Source of the DNA: CAWCPR01 sp963797475
Lineage (GTDB): Bacteria; Chloroflexota; Anaerolineae; Anaerolineales; UBA4823
Assembly (NCBI GenBank): GCA_963797475.1
Contig: CAWCPR010000003.1
Span: 62,001 to 126,000, forward strand
DNA length: 64,000 nucleotides
Reading direction: 5' to 3'
Part shown: in pieces, positions 8,527 through 18,030 of the stretch
Numbering within the stretch: position 1 is the stretch's first letter
How the letters are laid out: each line of letters opens with the position of its first letter
The notes under the pieces: generated by a model
Told to the model about the DNA's origin: nothing
Databases searched by the model: none
The model's input: the letters and a program-made list of their open reading frames with translations, nothing else
Made by a program: the position numbers and the translations under genes

Positions 8527-10245
8527 ATGAAAACCAGCCCAACTGCCAAGCAGCAACTGACCGATATCAACCAGGTGATTGAACAGATCCGCTTCCTATT
8601 AGCGGAGGACAACGGTTATCTCAATTCTCGGCTATCCGAAAGCTTGAGCGCCTTGTTGGACAATTTAGCTGAGATATCCCAGCGGACAACTCAACGAAAG
8701 GTGGAACAAGACAACCTGGTAGCGCTGGTCGAGATCGGCAAAGTGATAAATTCTTCCCTGGACCTGGATGAAGTGCTGCGTATTGTAATGGATAACATCA
8801 TCCGCCTGACCGGCGCAGAACGCGGCTTCTTAATGCTAAAAAATAAAACGGATGAACTTACCACCCGCATCGCTCGGAACTGGGAACAAGAATCCATCGA
8901 CCCATCCGAATATGCCCTCAGCCAGACGATCATTAACCAGGTTGTCGTAGATGGTCAGGCTGTTTTGACTACCAATGCTTTGCAAGACCCGCGTTTTGAA
9001 AGCAGAGAAAGTATCATCGTCTACAACCTGAGATCGATTTTATGCGTTCCGCTGGTCGTTAAAGGAGATTTGATCGGCGTGATATACGCCGATAACAGGG
9101 TGCGGACGGGGATATTCAAGGAAGCCGAGCGCAACTTGCTTACTGCTTTCGCCAATCAGGCTGCCGTTGCGATCGAAAACGCTCGCCTGTTCGAATCCGT
9201 CCGCCAAACGCTGGAAGAGGTTACCCAATTGAAAACATTGAATGACAATGTTTTCGCCTCAATCGCCAGTGGTGTGTTGACTACCGATTCAGATAACCGG
9301 ATTACAATGTGCAATCGCGCTGCCCAGAAAATCTTAGGACATGACGAATCACGGCTTATCGGCCGCAAGCTCGAAGAGATATTGGCGCCAGTCCCCACGG
9401 ATATTTATCGCTATCTCACGGAAGTGAGGCAAAATGACCGCAACTTCGTCGGGTTGGAGTTCAGCCCTGACCTCCCGGGACGCGGCAGAATCACATTGAG
9501 TATCAGCCTTTCACCCCTTAAGGAGGCATCCCAGGGACTCGCAATCGTCATCGAGGATCTCACAGAAAGAAAGCGGCTGGAAGCGCAGCAACGACTGTTC
9601 GAGCGTATGGTCTCTCCTGCAGTGATAAACCAACTAGACCCGGATCAGGTGAAATTAGGTGGCAGGCGCGCTGAAATTTCCATACTCTTCGCAGACATCC
9701 GCGGGTTTACCAGATTTAGCGAACAGATTAAACCCGAACGCCTGGTCGCCGTCCTCAATCTTTACCTGGCGGCGGCTGCGGAAGCCATTCTCGCCTATGG
9801 GGGTACTATCGACAAGTTCATGGGCGATTCTGTAATGGCCTGGTTTTACACGCCTTCTTCACTGGCGGACCAGACCTGGAAAGCCGTCCAGGCCGCCGCG
9901 GGCATTCGATTAGCAGTTGACCGCCTGAAAACCAAACTGCCAAAGGAATTTCATCTTTCCTTCGGGGCCGGGATCCATTGTGGTGAGGCTGTGGTGGGTT
10001 TGATCGGGACAGAAAAGCGCATGGATTACACGGTTATTGGCGACAGCGTGAACACTGCAAAGCGGATACAGGAAAACGCGGCATCCGAGCAAATTCTGAT
10101 CAGCGAAACCGCTTACGTTCACGTTGCTGGCAAAGTTAAATCTCAAATTGTCGAAACGATGTTCGCCAAAGGAAAAAGCCAACCCATCGAAGTGTACGAA
10201 ATCCTGGGAACTCGATTAAGAATGATCCTCATCAAGAGGGAATAA
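8527..10245 (+). CDS. GAF-PAS class III adenylate/guanylate cyclase
   Basis: Cytoplasmic signalling protein of 572 residues: coiled-coil N-terminus, GAF domain (about 70-220), PAS domain (230-345), short linker helix and a class III cyclase catalytic domain (375-540). Metal-binding Asp are D390 in FADIRGFT and D434 in MGDSVMAW. The transition-state pair N509 and R513 is present in VNTAKRI. K430 and T502 at the purine-specifying positions favour ATP over GTP, so cAMP is the likely product. The ATG at 8527 is chosen; a TTG at 8506 just after AAAGGAG is an alternative, with very short spacing. The last 30 bases overlap the 3' end of the convergent gene at 10216. Confidence 0.88.
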   Translation: MKTSPTAKQQLTDINQVIEQIRFLLAEDNGYLNSRLSESLSALLDNLAEISQRTTQRKVEQDNLVALVEIGKVINSSLDLDEVLRIVMDNIIRLTGAERGFLMLKNKTDELTTRIARNWEQESIDPSEYALSQTIINQVVVDGQAVLTTNALQDPRFESRESIIVYNLRSILCVPLVVKGDLIGVIYADNRVRTGIFKEAERNLLTAFANQAAVAIENARLFESVRQTLEEVTQLKTLNDNVFASIASGVLTTDSDNRITMCNRAAQKILGHDESRLIGRKLEEILAPVPTDIYRYLTEVRQNDRNFVGLEFSPDLPGRGRITLSISLSPLKEASQGLAIVIEDLTERKRLEAQQRLFERMVSPAVINQLDPDQVKLGGRRAEISILFADIRGFTRFSEQIKPERLVAVLNLYLAAAAEAILAYGGTIDKFMGDSVMAWFYTPSSLADQTWKAVQAAAGIRLAVDRLKTKLPKEFHLSFGAGIHCGEAVVGLIGTEKRMDYTVIGDSVNTAKRIQENAASEQILISETAYVHVAGKVKSQIVETMFAKGKSQPIEVYEILGTRLRMILIKRE

Positions 10246-11202
10246 AGGGTCACGATATTGAGTGGCAAACAGGGCTGGTGTTCCCCCGGTGTGCCAGAAC
10301 AGGACCGTCTCATTGGCTGCAAAAAATCCTTTCTTCAACAAGTCAAGCAAGCCGGCCGCGGCTCGACCGGTGTAAACGGGATCCAGAAGCAGTCCCTCGC
10401 TGCGGGCAAACGACGTGATCGCCTGGCGCTCCGGTTCGCCCATCACACCGTAGCCGCCTCCAAGATAATCCGCATTAACAAGAATTTCCTCCGGGCGAAA
10501 CTCAATTTTTTCTCCCAAGAAGTCAGCGGTATCACTGGCCAAACCGGCTACATGCTTTTGCAGCGATTTCTCCGTTTCATCCACACTGATCCCCAGGATT
10601 TTTACTCCAGGGTCAAATAAACGCGCTCCTAAAGTGAGTCCGGCCTGAGTTCCTCCCGAAGAAGAAGCGAAAACAATCCAATCCGGATGGATGTCTTGAT
10701 CCAGGAGCTCTTTAAACGCATAAACATATGCAGCCGCTCCGGTGGGGTTTGAACCCCCGTATGGGATCAGAAAGGGTCTCTTTCCTGCTTCCCAGGCGTT
10801 TTGGAATGCATCTTGCAAAAACTGGTCTCTCCGGTCGAAACCTGCCCAAACGAATTCTGCTCCTAACAACCGGTCTAAAAGAAGGTTGCCCGAAAGCGCC
10901 GGCGGCGCTTCCCCGGAAAGTACAAGGATGCAGTCATAACCATATTTAGCCGCTGCAGCCGCCGTCTGGCGGCAATGGTTGGATTGCACCGCTCCGGAAG
11001 TAATCAACGTACGCGCTTCTTGGGCTTGCGCTTCAGCAAGCAAGAATTCCAGCTTGCGGATCTTATTGCCCCCCATAGCCAGTCCGGTTTGGTCATCGCG
11101 CTTGACAAGCAAGCGCGGGCCGGCTAACTCCTCAGAAAGTCGAGTCAGGGATTCGACAGGTGTCGGAAGATGAGCGATTTTTATTTTGGGCAAGCTTCTC
11201 AT
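10216..11202 (-). CDS. PLP-dependent D-cysteine desulfhydrase / ACC deaminase family enzyme
   Basis: A 328-residue fold-type II PLP enzyme. The Schiff-base lysine is K47 in GGNKIRKLE, SNHCRQT is the phosphate/substrate loop, and GGTQAGL and WHTGG complete the cofactor site. The family includes D-cysteine desulfhydrase (D-cysteine to pyruvate, sulfide and ammonia) and ACC deaminase; sequence alone does not fix the substrate. The start at 11202 (MRSLPKIKI) has a GGGAG Shine-Dalgarno; an upstream frame extension would run into the preceding gene. It is the last gene of the polysaccharide/FemAB operon, which hints at a role in envelope D-amino acid handling (inference). Confidence 0.85.
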   Translation of the reverse strand: MRSLPKIKIAHLPTPVESLTRLSEELAGPRLLVKRDDQTGLAMGGNKIRKLEFLLAEAQAQEARTLITSGAVQSNHCRQTAAAAAKYGYDCILVLSGEAPPALSGNLLLDRLLGAEFVWAGFDRRDQFLQDAFQNAWEAGKRPFLIPYGGSNPTGAAAYVYAFKELLDQDIHPDWIVFASSSGGTQAGLTLGARLFDPGVKILGISVDETEKSLQKHVAGLASDTADFLGEKIEFRPEEILVNADYLGGGYGVMGEPERQAITSFARSEGLLLDPVYTGRAAAGLLDLLKKGFFAANETVLFWHTGGTPALFATQYRDPLFPLDEDHS

Positions 11203-11236
11203 TGGATAACTCCCAGGCGCCCGCATCCTTGCAGGC

Positions 11237-12358
11237 TTAATTGTCAATTTGAACACGCTCTCGTGTGCGGTTCACCCCGCGCCGCCGCATAAATCCTAAA
11301 ATTCGAGGCAGCGCCTGGTTGTAAAGCCGGAACAAAAGCTTATGGACGGCCAGGTCCCAGGCTCCGATATGGCGCACAACCTGCCCACCCAGGCCTTCTT
11401 TAAAGCGGTACACCCCCCACATTGGATCGTCTTCATTAAATTCATCCGGGGCGCCCCAAAGATCATAAAGCGTGCAGCCGTGGGCCTTAGCTCTGCGCAT
11501 CGCCTCCCATTGTAAAAGGTAATTTGGCATTTTTTCGCGGTGGACTTCGCGAGACATGCCGTACATATACCATGCTTTTCGAGCAAATCGAAAAAATAAC
11601 AGCGCGGCGACTGGCTCCCCATCCACCTCGGCGATCAATGGTTCGGCGACCGGCGACTGGCTTCCTGCCTTGCTCGCCATGAATTTTCCCCACAGCATCC
11701 GGTAATAATTTTCCTCCCGAATAACAAACCCATCTCGAAGCGAGGTATCCGCATACATACGGTAAAGCAGCCCCAGATCTGTCGCCCTCCCAGGACGTAT
11801 GTTGACTCCTTTGCGTACAGCGAGGCGGATATTATAGCGCGTCTTCTGTTTCATTTTCGCCAAAAGTTGGTTTTCATCTGGCGTCAGGTCCACCACCACC
11901 GTATTCCGAAACTGGACCTGGTCATCCGAGAACTGCCAGCCGCTCTTTTGCAGGCTATTGATGACATCTTTTCCCAGCTCACACGCAGACGTTCCGGGCT
12001 GGCCAGGAACTCCTGCACCCAGGGGGACGTCCGGGTCTATCTTCAGGAAGATCGCCCCCTGGCTGTAAGCCAGATGGGCCAAATCCGCCAGGACCCGGCT
12101 GCGCAAAGGTTCATTTTGCCAGTCCATCAATGGCCCACGCGGGACGTACAACATGCTAAGACGGGCGGGGAAAACTCCGACCGGGCCTGTGCGTTTCAAG
12201 ACCAGCGCTGCAGCAATAATTTCCTTTTTTTCATTCAGCCATAATTGAGGCAGCGGCTGCCATCCATATTGCGCTTTCGCCTGTCCCCATTCCCAGGTTT
12301 GCAGCAGGTGGGGTTGGGGCAAAGCCGAGATAACCGAATTCCATTCGGCAGGATCCAA
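11237..12358 (-). CDS. FemAB/FemX-like peptidoglycan bridge aminoacyltransferase, copy 2
   Basis: GNAT-fold transferase of the FemABX family, which adds amino acids from aminoacyl-tRNA to lipid II side chains. Motifs are MKQKTRYNIRLAVRKG, LLQWEAMRRAKAHGC, YDLWGAPDEF and WGVYRFKEGLGG. It is clearly a tandem paralogue of the gene just upstream (12417-13478), which shares nearly the same motifs in the same order. The start is uncertain. The frame is open to 12646 but overlaps the upstream copy there, and no ATG lies between that stop and the conserved N-terminus. TTG at 12358 matches the N-terminus of copy 1; ATG at 12559 would give a long overlap. No strong Shine-Dalgarno is seen. Confidence 0.78.
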   Translation of the reverse strand: MDPAEWNSVISALPQPHLLQTWEWGQAKAQYGWQPLPQLWLNEKKEIIAAALVLKRTGPVGVFPARLSMLYVPRGPLMDWQNEPLRSRVLADLAHLAYSQGAIFLKIDPDVPLGAGVPGQPGTSACELGKDVINSLQKSGWQFSDDQVQFRNTVVVDLTPDENQLLAKMKQKTRYNIRLAVRKGVNIRPGRATDLGLLYRMYADTSLRDGFVIREENYYRMLWGKFMASKAGSQSPVAEPLIAEVDGEPVAALLFFRFARKAWYMYGMSREVHREKMPNYLLQWEAMRRAKAHGCTLYDLWGAPDEFNEDDPMWGVYRFKEGLGGQVVRHIGAWDLAVHKLLFRLYNQALPRILGFMRRRGVNRTRERVQIDN

Positions 12359-12416
12359 TTTGGGTGATATCCAATCAAAAGTTCCACGGTTGTTTACCGA
12401 TTTAAACTGGAAGTCG

Positions 12417-13478
12417 TCAGCCTTCGCCTGCCCGGTTCCTCGCCCATAAACGATAGAGCAAATAACCGGCTGGCTTGTATACCCGATCCCAGGGTCCGGC
12501 GGCACGCGCGAAGCGGCCTCCAAATCCGCGCTTAAACCGGTACACCCCCCATAACCCATCCGATCTCTGGGTGAAGTTCGCTTCGAGGGCCGGCTCGTCG
12601 GCATCCGGAATCCCCCAGAGATCATACAACGAGCAGCCCTGGGCACGGGCCCAACGCATAGCTTCCCATTGGAGTAAATACGTAGGCATACGCTCGCGAT
12701 TTTCGTTTGCGGAGGCGCCGTAAAAATACCAGGCCCGCTTTCCGCGGGCGAATACCATCAACGCGGCCAGTGGTTCGCCCTGGAATTCGGCAACCAGCAT
12801 TTCACAACGGCCTAGCGGATGGAATAGCTCGTAAGCGCGGCGGTAATATTCCAAACTGTGAACGCCAAAGGTTTCCCGGCCTCCGGTAACCTGCATTAAT
12901 CGATAGAATGCATCCAGGTCAGCAGAAGGGTGAACGACAATCCCCTTTTTTAAAGCAAGCCGGATGTTATAGCGCGTTTTTTGTTTCATTCGCCCTAAAA
13001 TCCGCTCTTCATCTTCGTCGATATTCACCAGCAGCGTGTTTTTTGGCTGTACGGTTTGTTCTCCTGAACGAAATCCAACCGGAATTGAGGTTTTCGCACC
13101 ACCTGGGCTCAATCCGGCGACATCTTGCGTCCACAAATCCGGTTCAATCTTCAATAATACCGACCTGCGTCTACGGCAGATTGCATCGATTTCTGCCAGG
13201 AGCTCAGGCCATCCCGCACCTGCTGCCTGGGGAAACGTACCATCTTGCTGTTTCTGACAGATTTTTCCCCCTACCGGGCCCTTGGGAATGTAGGCCAGTG
13301 TAAGTCCGAAGGGCAGTCGCCGAAAGAGCACCTGGGCGCCCATACCGGCAGCAGCAACTCGAACAGGTTCCCATCCAAATCCGGCTTTCAATTCACCCCA
13401 AGGGCCTGATTGAAGGAGATGCGCATCCGGGAATCGGTTTAAAAAACCATCCCATTCTGCTGCGGATAATTCAGGCAT
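12417..13478 (-). CDS. FemAB/FemX-like peptidoglycan bridge aminoacyltransferase, copy 1
   Basis: A 353-residue FemABX-family protein with two GNAT-like halves. Key segments are MKQKTRYNIRLALKKG (about 178-193), RAWYFYGAS, LLQWEAMRWARAQGC, YDLWGIPD and WGVYRFKRGFGG. Known members use aminoacyl-tRNA to build peptidoglycan cross-bridges; related GNATs act in exopolysaccharide loci, so substrate is open. The ATG at 13478 comes two bases after the stop of the dehydratase gene, implying translational coupling. Compared with copy 2, it has an extra loop between the conserved Asp-Leu-Trp-Gly and the YRFK motif. Confidence 0.85.
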   Translation of the reverse strand: MPELSAAEWDGFLNRFPDAHLLQSGPWGELKAGFGWEPVRVAAAGMGAQVLFRRLPFGLTLAYIPKGPVGGKICQKQQDGTFPQAAGAGWPELLAEIDAICRRRRSVLLKIEPDLWTQDVAGLSPGGAKTSIPVGFRSGEQTVQPKNTLLVNIDEDEERILGRMKQKTRYNIRLALKKGIVVHPSADLDAFYRLMQVTGGRETFGVHSLEYYRRAYELFHPLGRCEMLVAEFQGEPLAALMVFARGKRAWYFYGASANENRERMPTYLLQWEAMRWARAQGCSLYDLWGIPDADEPALEANFTQRSDGLWGVYRFKRGFGGRFARAAGPWDRVYKPAGYLLYRLWARNRAGEG

Positions 13479-13480
13479 TC

Positions 13481-15373
13481 TTACAAAATCGAGGTGAGGT
13501 CGGGTGGAGGCGCACTCCGGACCGCTGCGCCGGGGATAAATTCGTCCAACAGGCGGACAATCGCCGCCGAATCCCCCTCGCGAGCGAGCAGGCTCAGCTC
13601 ATCCACAGAGCGGATTAAAGCCGCGCCGGTCATCACATCTTCTTCTGCCAGCAGCACAATGTCAGGATGCTGAGTTGGCTCGTAACGCGCCCACTTATCC
13701 CACAGCTCTTCGCTCAACTTTTCCCCAGGCCGGATGCCCGTAAATACAATCTCAATATCTCTTCCCGGTTCCAGGCCGGACAGGCGGATTAAATCTTCAG
13801 CCAGGTCCAGGATGCGCACCTGTTCACCCATGTTTAGGACAAAAACCTCGGCCCCGTTCCCCATGGCAGAGGCCTGCAGCACCAGGTGTACGGCCTCCGG
13901 AATGGTCATAAAATAACGCTTCATGTCAGGGTGTGTAATCGTGATCGGGCCGCCATGGGCTATTTGGCGTTTAAACAGCGGGATTACACTCCCCCTGCTC
14001 CCTAGAACATTCCCAAAGCGAACCACGGAAAAAGCCAATCCCGAACGATGGGCAGCATCCAATACGATCATTTCGGCTAACCTCTTTGCCGCGCCCATCA
14101 CGCTCGTCGGCCGGATAGCCTTATCCGAAGAGATCATGACCAAACGCTCAACGCCGTAGTTCAGGGCAACCTCTACAACGTTGCGTGAGCCAATCACATT
14201 ATTCGTGATCGCTTCCTCTACATTGGCCTCCATGAGCGGGACATGCTTGTGCGCAGCCGCGTGAAAGACGACTTGTGGCCTGAGGTTATCGAACACGATC
14301 ATTAACCGATCCAGGTCACGCACATCCGCGATCACCGGATGAACTGGCAGCGCCGGAAAATTGTCTTCCAAATCGACCAGGGTTTCGAAGATGCTGTTTT
14401 CCCCATGCCCAAGTAAAATCAAAGCGGATGGGCCCCAGCGAGCCACCTGGCGGCATAGCTCACGCCCAATGGAGCCGCCGGCCCCGGTAATCAGCACCCG
14501 CCGTCCTCCCAGGCTTTCGCCGATCAAGCGCTCATCCATATGCGCCGTCTCACGCCGGAGCAGGTCAGTGATATCGACTTCACGCAGGCGGCTGACGTTA
14601 ACCTTTCCACCGATGAGCTCGTAAATCCCAGGCATCGTCCGGAAAGGCATACCTTTCAAACGGCAGACATCCGCAACCTGGCGCACCACCCTGCCGGGCG
14701 CGCTTGGGATCGCAATGATCACTTCTTCGATGCGCTTGGAATCGAGAATTCGGGGCATGTCGGCCAAAGTTCCCACCACCGGGACTCCATGGATCTGCTG
14801 TTTTTGTTTATCGGGATCGTCGTCAATAAAACATACCGGCGTGACCGGCAGGCCGGTATTCTTCTGCATCTCCCTTACAACCAGCGCGCCGGCGTCTCCT
14901 GCGCCCACCACCAGGACCCGCCGGGATTGGGGACCTCCACCGGCGAGGTTAGATTGGTTTTCGGCCAAGACCCGCAGCGAGAATCTCAGCCCTCCGATCA
15001 GGGCTAAAGAAAGGAGCCAGTCGATCGGCAGTGCGCCGCGCGGGAAATTCGGAACGACATTTAAGGCCAGCAGGCCTACTACCGCCATTGAAACCAGCAC
15101 CGAGGAGGTACTGACTGCGATTACGATCAGCAAGAGCTCGTGAATACTGGCATACACCCATAACCGCCGGTATAAGCCGAAGGAATAAAACACCACCGGC
15201 TTAATGAGGAGCGCCACCCCAACCAGCCAGACCGCCTGGGGTAAATAGAAGATAAATAATGGGCCCAGGTCGAGACGTAAAGCGAAGCTGCCCAGGGCAG
15301 CGATAACGATGAGCGACAAATCCCCCAAGAGCACCAACCGGTTTCGCAGAAGCACACGGGGTTTCATTCGCAC
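13481..15373 (-). CDS. CapD/FlaA1-type nucleoside-diphosphate-sugar 4,6-dehydratase, membrane form
   Basis: A 630-residue protein with four N-terminal helices (about 12-140), a first Rossmann-like domain (VVGAGDAG, about 155) and a catalytic short-chain dehydrogenase domain (ITGAGGSIG, about 296). The active site has the hallmark of WbpM/PglF/CapD enzymes: SSDKA with D417 and K418, and M426xxxK430 where classical SDR enzymes have YxxxK. These enzymes convert UDP-GlcNAc to the 4-keto-6-deoxy sugar, first step to bacillosamine, fucosamine or quinovosamine-type sugars. It lies nine bases downstream of the sugar-transferase gene, so the 6-deoxy sugar it makes may be what that enzyme loads on the lipid carrier. 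Confidence 0.9.
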   Translation of the reverse strand: MRMKPRVLLRNRLVLLGDLSLIVIAALGSFALRLDLGPLFIFYLPQAVWLVGVALLIKPVVFYSFGLYRRLWVYASIHELLLIVIAVSTSSVLVSMAVVGLLALNVVPNFPRGALPIDWLLSLALIGGLRFSLRVLAENQSNLAGGGPQSRRVLVVGAGDAGALVVREMQKNTGLPVTPVCFIDDDPDKQKQQIHGVPVVGTLADMPRILDSKRIEEVIIAIPSAPGRVVRQVADVCRLKGMPFRTMPGIYELIGGKVNVSRLREVDITDLLRRETAHMDERLIGESLGGRRVLITGAGGSIGRELCRQVARWGPSALILLGHGENSIFETLVDLEDNFPALPVHPVIADVRDLDRLMIVFDNLRPQVVFHAAAHKHVPLMEANVEEAITNNVIGSRNVVEVALNYGVERLVMISSDKAIRPTSVMGAAKRLAEMIVLDAAHRSGLAFSVVRFGNVLGSRGSVIPLFKRQIAHGGPITITHPDMKRYFMTIPEAVHLVLQASAMGNGAEVFVLNMGEQVRILDLAEDLIRLSGLEPGRDIEIVFTGIRPGEKLSEELWDKWARYEPTQHPDIVLLAEEDVMTGAALIRSVDELSLLAREGDSAAIVRLLDEFIPGAAVRSAPPPDLTSIL

Positions 15374-15381
15374 TCGCTCCC

Positions 15382-16835
15382 TTATCTCCCTCTGAATCCC
15401 AGCATCGTCGCCGGCGTTCGCAGTAAAATCACAAGATCCATTATCAAGCTGCGGTGTTTGATATAGTACAAATCATACTCCAATTTCGTAATCGTCTCAT
15501 CGATCGAGGAGGCGTACCCAAAATTAACCTGAGCCCAACCAGTGATCCCAGGCTTAACCAACAGGCGCGCCCGGTAAAATGGGACGTGTTTTTGAAAGAG
15601 CTCGACCAGTTCCGGACGTTCTGCTCTCGGACCCACCAGGCTCATATCCCCCCGAAGGACATTCAGAAATTGCGGCAGCTCGTCCAAATGAGTTTTTCGC
15701 AATAACTTCCCAACCCGCGTGGCGCGTTCATCGTCTTCTTTCGCCCACTGGGGCTTACCATCCGGTTCGGCATCGCGCCTCATTGTGCGAAATTTGACGA
15801 TTTTATAAGGCTGGCCGCCGCGTCCGGAACGTGTTTGGTCGTAAAAAACCGGCAGTTTGTCGTCGACAAAAATCGCCAAGGCCGCGAACGGTAAGATTAC
15901 CAGGAAAATCAAGGTACCGACCAATCCTCCAGCGATGTCCAGGAGGCGTTTGCCCAGCTCGTAAAACCCGCTGACCCTGGCTTCATCGACAAAAGAACGC
16001 AAGATCCAATCCGCCTCAAGAACTCGGATCGGCACACGGTTTAGAAGCTCCTCGTAAACCACCGGCATTCGAATGATCTCCAGGCCGTGCTCCTGGGCGT
16101 CCAATAGCGCCTGGAACATGGTCCCATGCATCTCCCCCGAGATTGCGACGATCACATCCGTTACGGCGTTCTTGGCGAGGATCTCCAGCAGACAATCGCT
16201 TCCGCCAATCACGGTCGCGCCTTCGATCTTTGCGCCTAATTTTTTGGGATCGTCATCTACGATTCCGACCAGGAAGAAAGGTGAAGGATGGATCTCATTG
16301 ATGATCCTCAATAAAATCTCGCCGGTTTTTCCACCGCCAACCAGGATTGCACGGCGCAAGAACTGCGGCGCGGTGAATACCTGGATGTACACCCGCCGCC
16401 AGATGAGGGTTAAAGAGAGACAGCCACCAAAAAACCTGCGACCCCACGCCGGGGCAGTAAAGACCGGGGGGGATCAACATAATAGAAGTAAAGCAGCACG
16501 TACAACACCAGGCCGACCAAGGCGGCAAGCGCGACCCCACGAATTGTCCTGCCCCAATCGCCGGCGCGGTGAACATCGTAGAGCTCCACAAGCAGCACCA
16601 ACCAGATTAAAGGCATCAGGTAGAACCAGGGTTGAGGGTTTACTCGTTTTTGCAGAAATTCTGCGGAAATGCCGAGAAACTTTTCGCTGCTTGCCCAAAA
16701 ATACAGGGCCAACCCCCAGGAGATCAGCGCCATGAGTAGATCGCCGACCAGTAAAACCGCGCGCCTCTCACCTATGCGCAATTGCCAGGGACTCGATTTC
16801 TGTACCTGCTTCGAGATTGCCACTTCAGGGTTCAC
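15382..16835 (-). pseudogene. Polyprenyl-phosphate sugar-1-phosphate transferase (WbaP/CpsE type), frameshifted
   Basis: Two reading frames together encode one protein of about 480 residues. 16410-16835 gives the N-terminal membrane part (141 residues). 15382-16392 and a few upstream codons give the CoA-binding-like domain and the catalytic sugar-transferase domain, with KFRTMRRDAE, LRKTHLDELPQ, VLRGDMSLVGPRAE and KPGITGWAQV. The frames join at the T-run opposite 16412-16414: one extra T would give a continuous ...VSLLTLIWRRVYIQ... protein. No slippery heptamer was recognised, so this is a base error or a recent one-base deletion. If functional, the enzyme starts repeat-unit synthesis of a surface polysaccharide by loading a sugar-phosphate on undecaprenyl phosphate. 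Confidence 0.82.
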
Positions 16836-17817
16836 GATAAAAGATCAAACTCCACAAGAAAGCGCTTCCCCAGGTAAGATGCATCGTGGCGATTGCCAGG
16901 ACCACCGAAAAAATTAAAGCAAAATCCTTTTCACGAGCTGCGATCTGCGCACCGGCCGCGAGCAACGCCAGAGTGTATAAAATCAGCTCGGCGGCCAACA
17001 CCAGGCGAGGAAGAAGGAACCAGGGAGTTAATAAGGCGAGGATGAGCAAGCTGAGGATAAATACCGGCGGCAGCGCCTGGCGCCAACGTAAGGACATGGG
17101 ATAACGGCGCAGCATACGCGCTTTCCAATACCCATAACGCCAGTACTGACCCGCCAGTGCTTTCAGGTTTGGGCGTGCAAAATAAGTCGCCCGAATCGCC
17201 GGGTCCAGCCAGATTCTACCTCCAGACCGGCGAACGCGGGTGTTAAATTCATAATCCTCGTTTGTCAATAAGGTTTCATCAAAAGGACCAATCCGCTGGA
17301 TCAAGCTGGTATGGAATGCGCCGAAAGGCACCGTATCCACCGCCTGGGCGCGCTCGCTGAAGCGATAATGCGCATCGCCAACGCCGAAGGGATGAGAAGC
17401 AGCAGCGGCGATCCCCCGGGCGACCCAGCCCGGCGCTCCTGGTTGGATCTCCCAAACACCGCCAATGTTCACCCCCAGGCCCTGGTTGAGCGCTTCGACA
17501 CAGCGGGCAACATAGTCGGGACGCGGCATCGAATGGGCATCCAGCCTCACGATGATCTCACCTTCGGCTGCCCGGATAGCCTGGTTCAACCCGGCAGGAA
17601 TATTGCGCTTTGCATTTTCCACTACCCGCACGCAAAACTCAGGGCGGCTGCGCTGAAAGGTGGCGATTTCCTCCAGTGTATGATCTGTAGAAAGGCCGTC
17701 GGCGATCACCACTTCCATTTGATTTCGAGGAAAAGTCTGCCCATACAATGCTTCGAGCAGCAGGCGAATAGTCGCTTGCTCATTGTAACATGGGACGATG
17801 ATCGAAACGAGAGACAC
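16825..17817 (-). CDS. Family 2 glycosyltransferase with C-terminal membrane helices
   Basis: A 330-residue GT2 enzyme. The nucleotide-sugar site is VSIIVPCYNE near the start, VVIADGLSTDHT, and the DXD-type RLDAHSMP. FGAFHTSLIQRIGPFDE and LTNEDYEF form the acceptor/catalytic region, and three hydrophobic helices close the C-terminus. The fold is typical of ExoA/succinoglycan-type glycosyltransferases that act at the membrane. GTG at 17817 is preferred as start because it sits directly before the beta-strand VSLVSIIV; a TTG at 17880 would add a Cys-rich stretch unlike the family. It overlaps the next gene by 11 bases and is the first gene of the operon. Confidence 0.88.
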   Translation of the reverse strand: MSLVSIIVPCYNEQATIRLLLEALYGQTFPRNQMEVVIADGLSTDHTLEEIATFQRSRPEFCVRVVENAKRNIPAGLNQAIRAAEGEIIVRLDAHSMPRPDYVARCVEALNQGLGVNIGGVWEIQPGAPGWVARGIAAAASHPFGVGDAHYRFSERAQAVDTVPFGAFHTSLIQRIGPFDETLLTNEDYEFNTRVRRSGGRIWLDPAIRATYFARPNLKALAGQYWRYGYWKARMLRRYPMSLRWRQALPPVFILSLLILALLTPWFLLPRLVLAAELILYTLALLAAGAQIAAREKDFALIFSVVLAIATMHLTWGSAFLWSLIFYREP

Positions 17818-17999
17818 GCGGTCAACCCTACTATGGAAACATTCCAACCCGCAATTGCAGGCTACTTGCCTTTCTCTCAATTGCGCGTCGAACGGCTTGA
17901 AACATTCCTGCGGTCCCGGGGAATCTCGCTGGGCTGCGCAACGAAGGGTAGTTTTACCACAAAAACGCTACCCGAACCGGGGGCATCCAGATCGCTCTT

Positions 18000-18005
18000 A
18001 TTATA
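18000..18005 (-). promoter_or_regulatory. Candidate -10 box for the polysaccharide operon
   Basis: TATAAT on the minus strand, 183 bases before the GTG start of the glycosyltransferase, in the gap between that gene and ridA. The -35 region is not recognisable, so confidence is low. Confidence 0.3.
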
Positions 18006-18030
18006 GGCAGAAATCGAACCGCTATTTTTC

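Noticed and set aside
16395..16440. Programmed frameshift in the sugar transferase
   Set aside because: No slippery heptamer, internal Shine-Dalgarno or downstream structure was seen; a single-base error fits the similar breaks in leuS and valS.
16295..16591. A 98-residue frame over the sugar-transferase junction
   Set aside because: It is a third frame created across the break between the two real halves; it has no Shine-Dalgarno and no family features.
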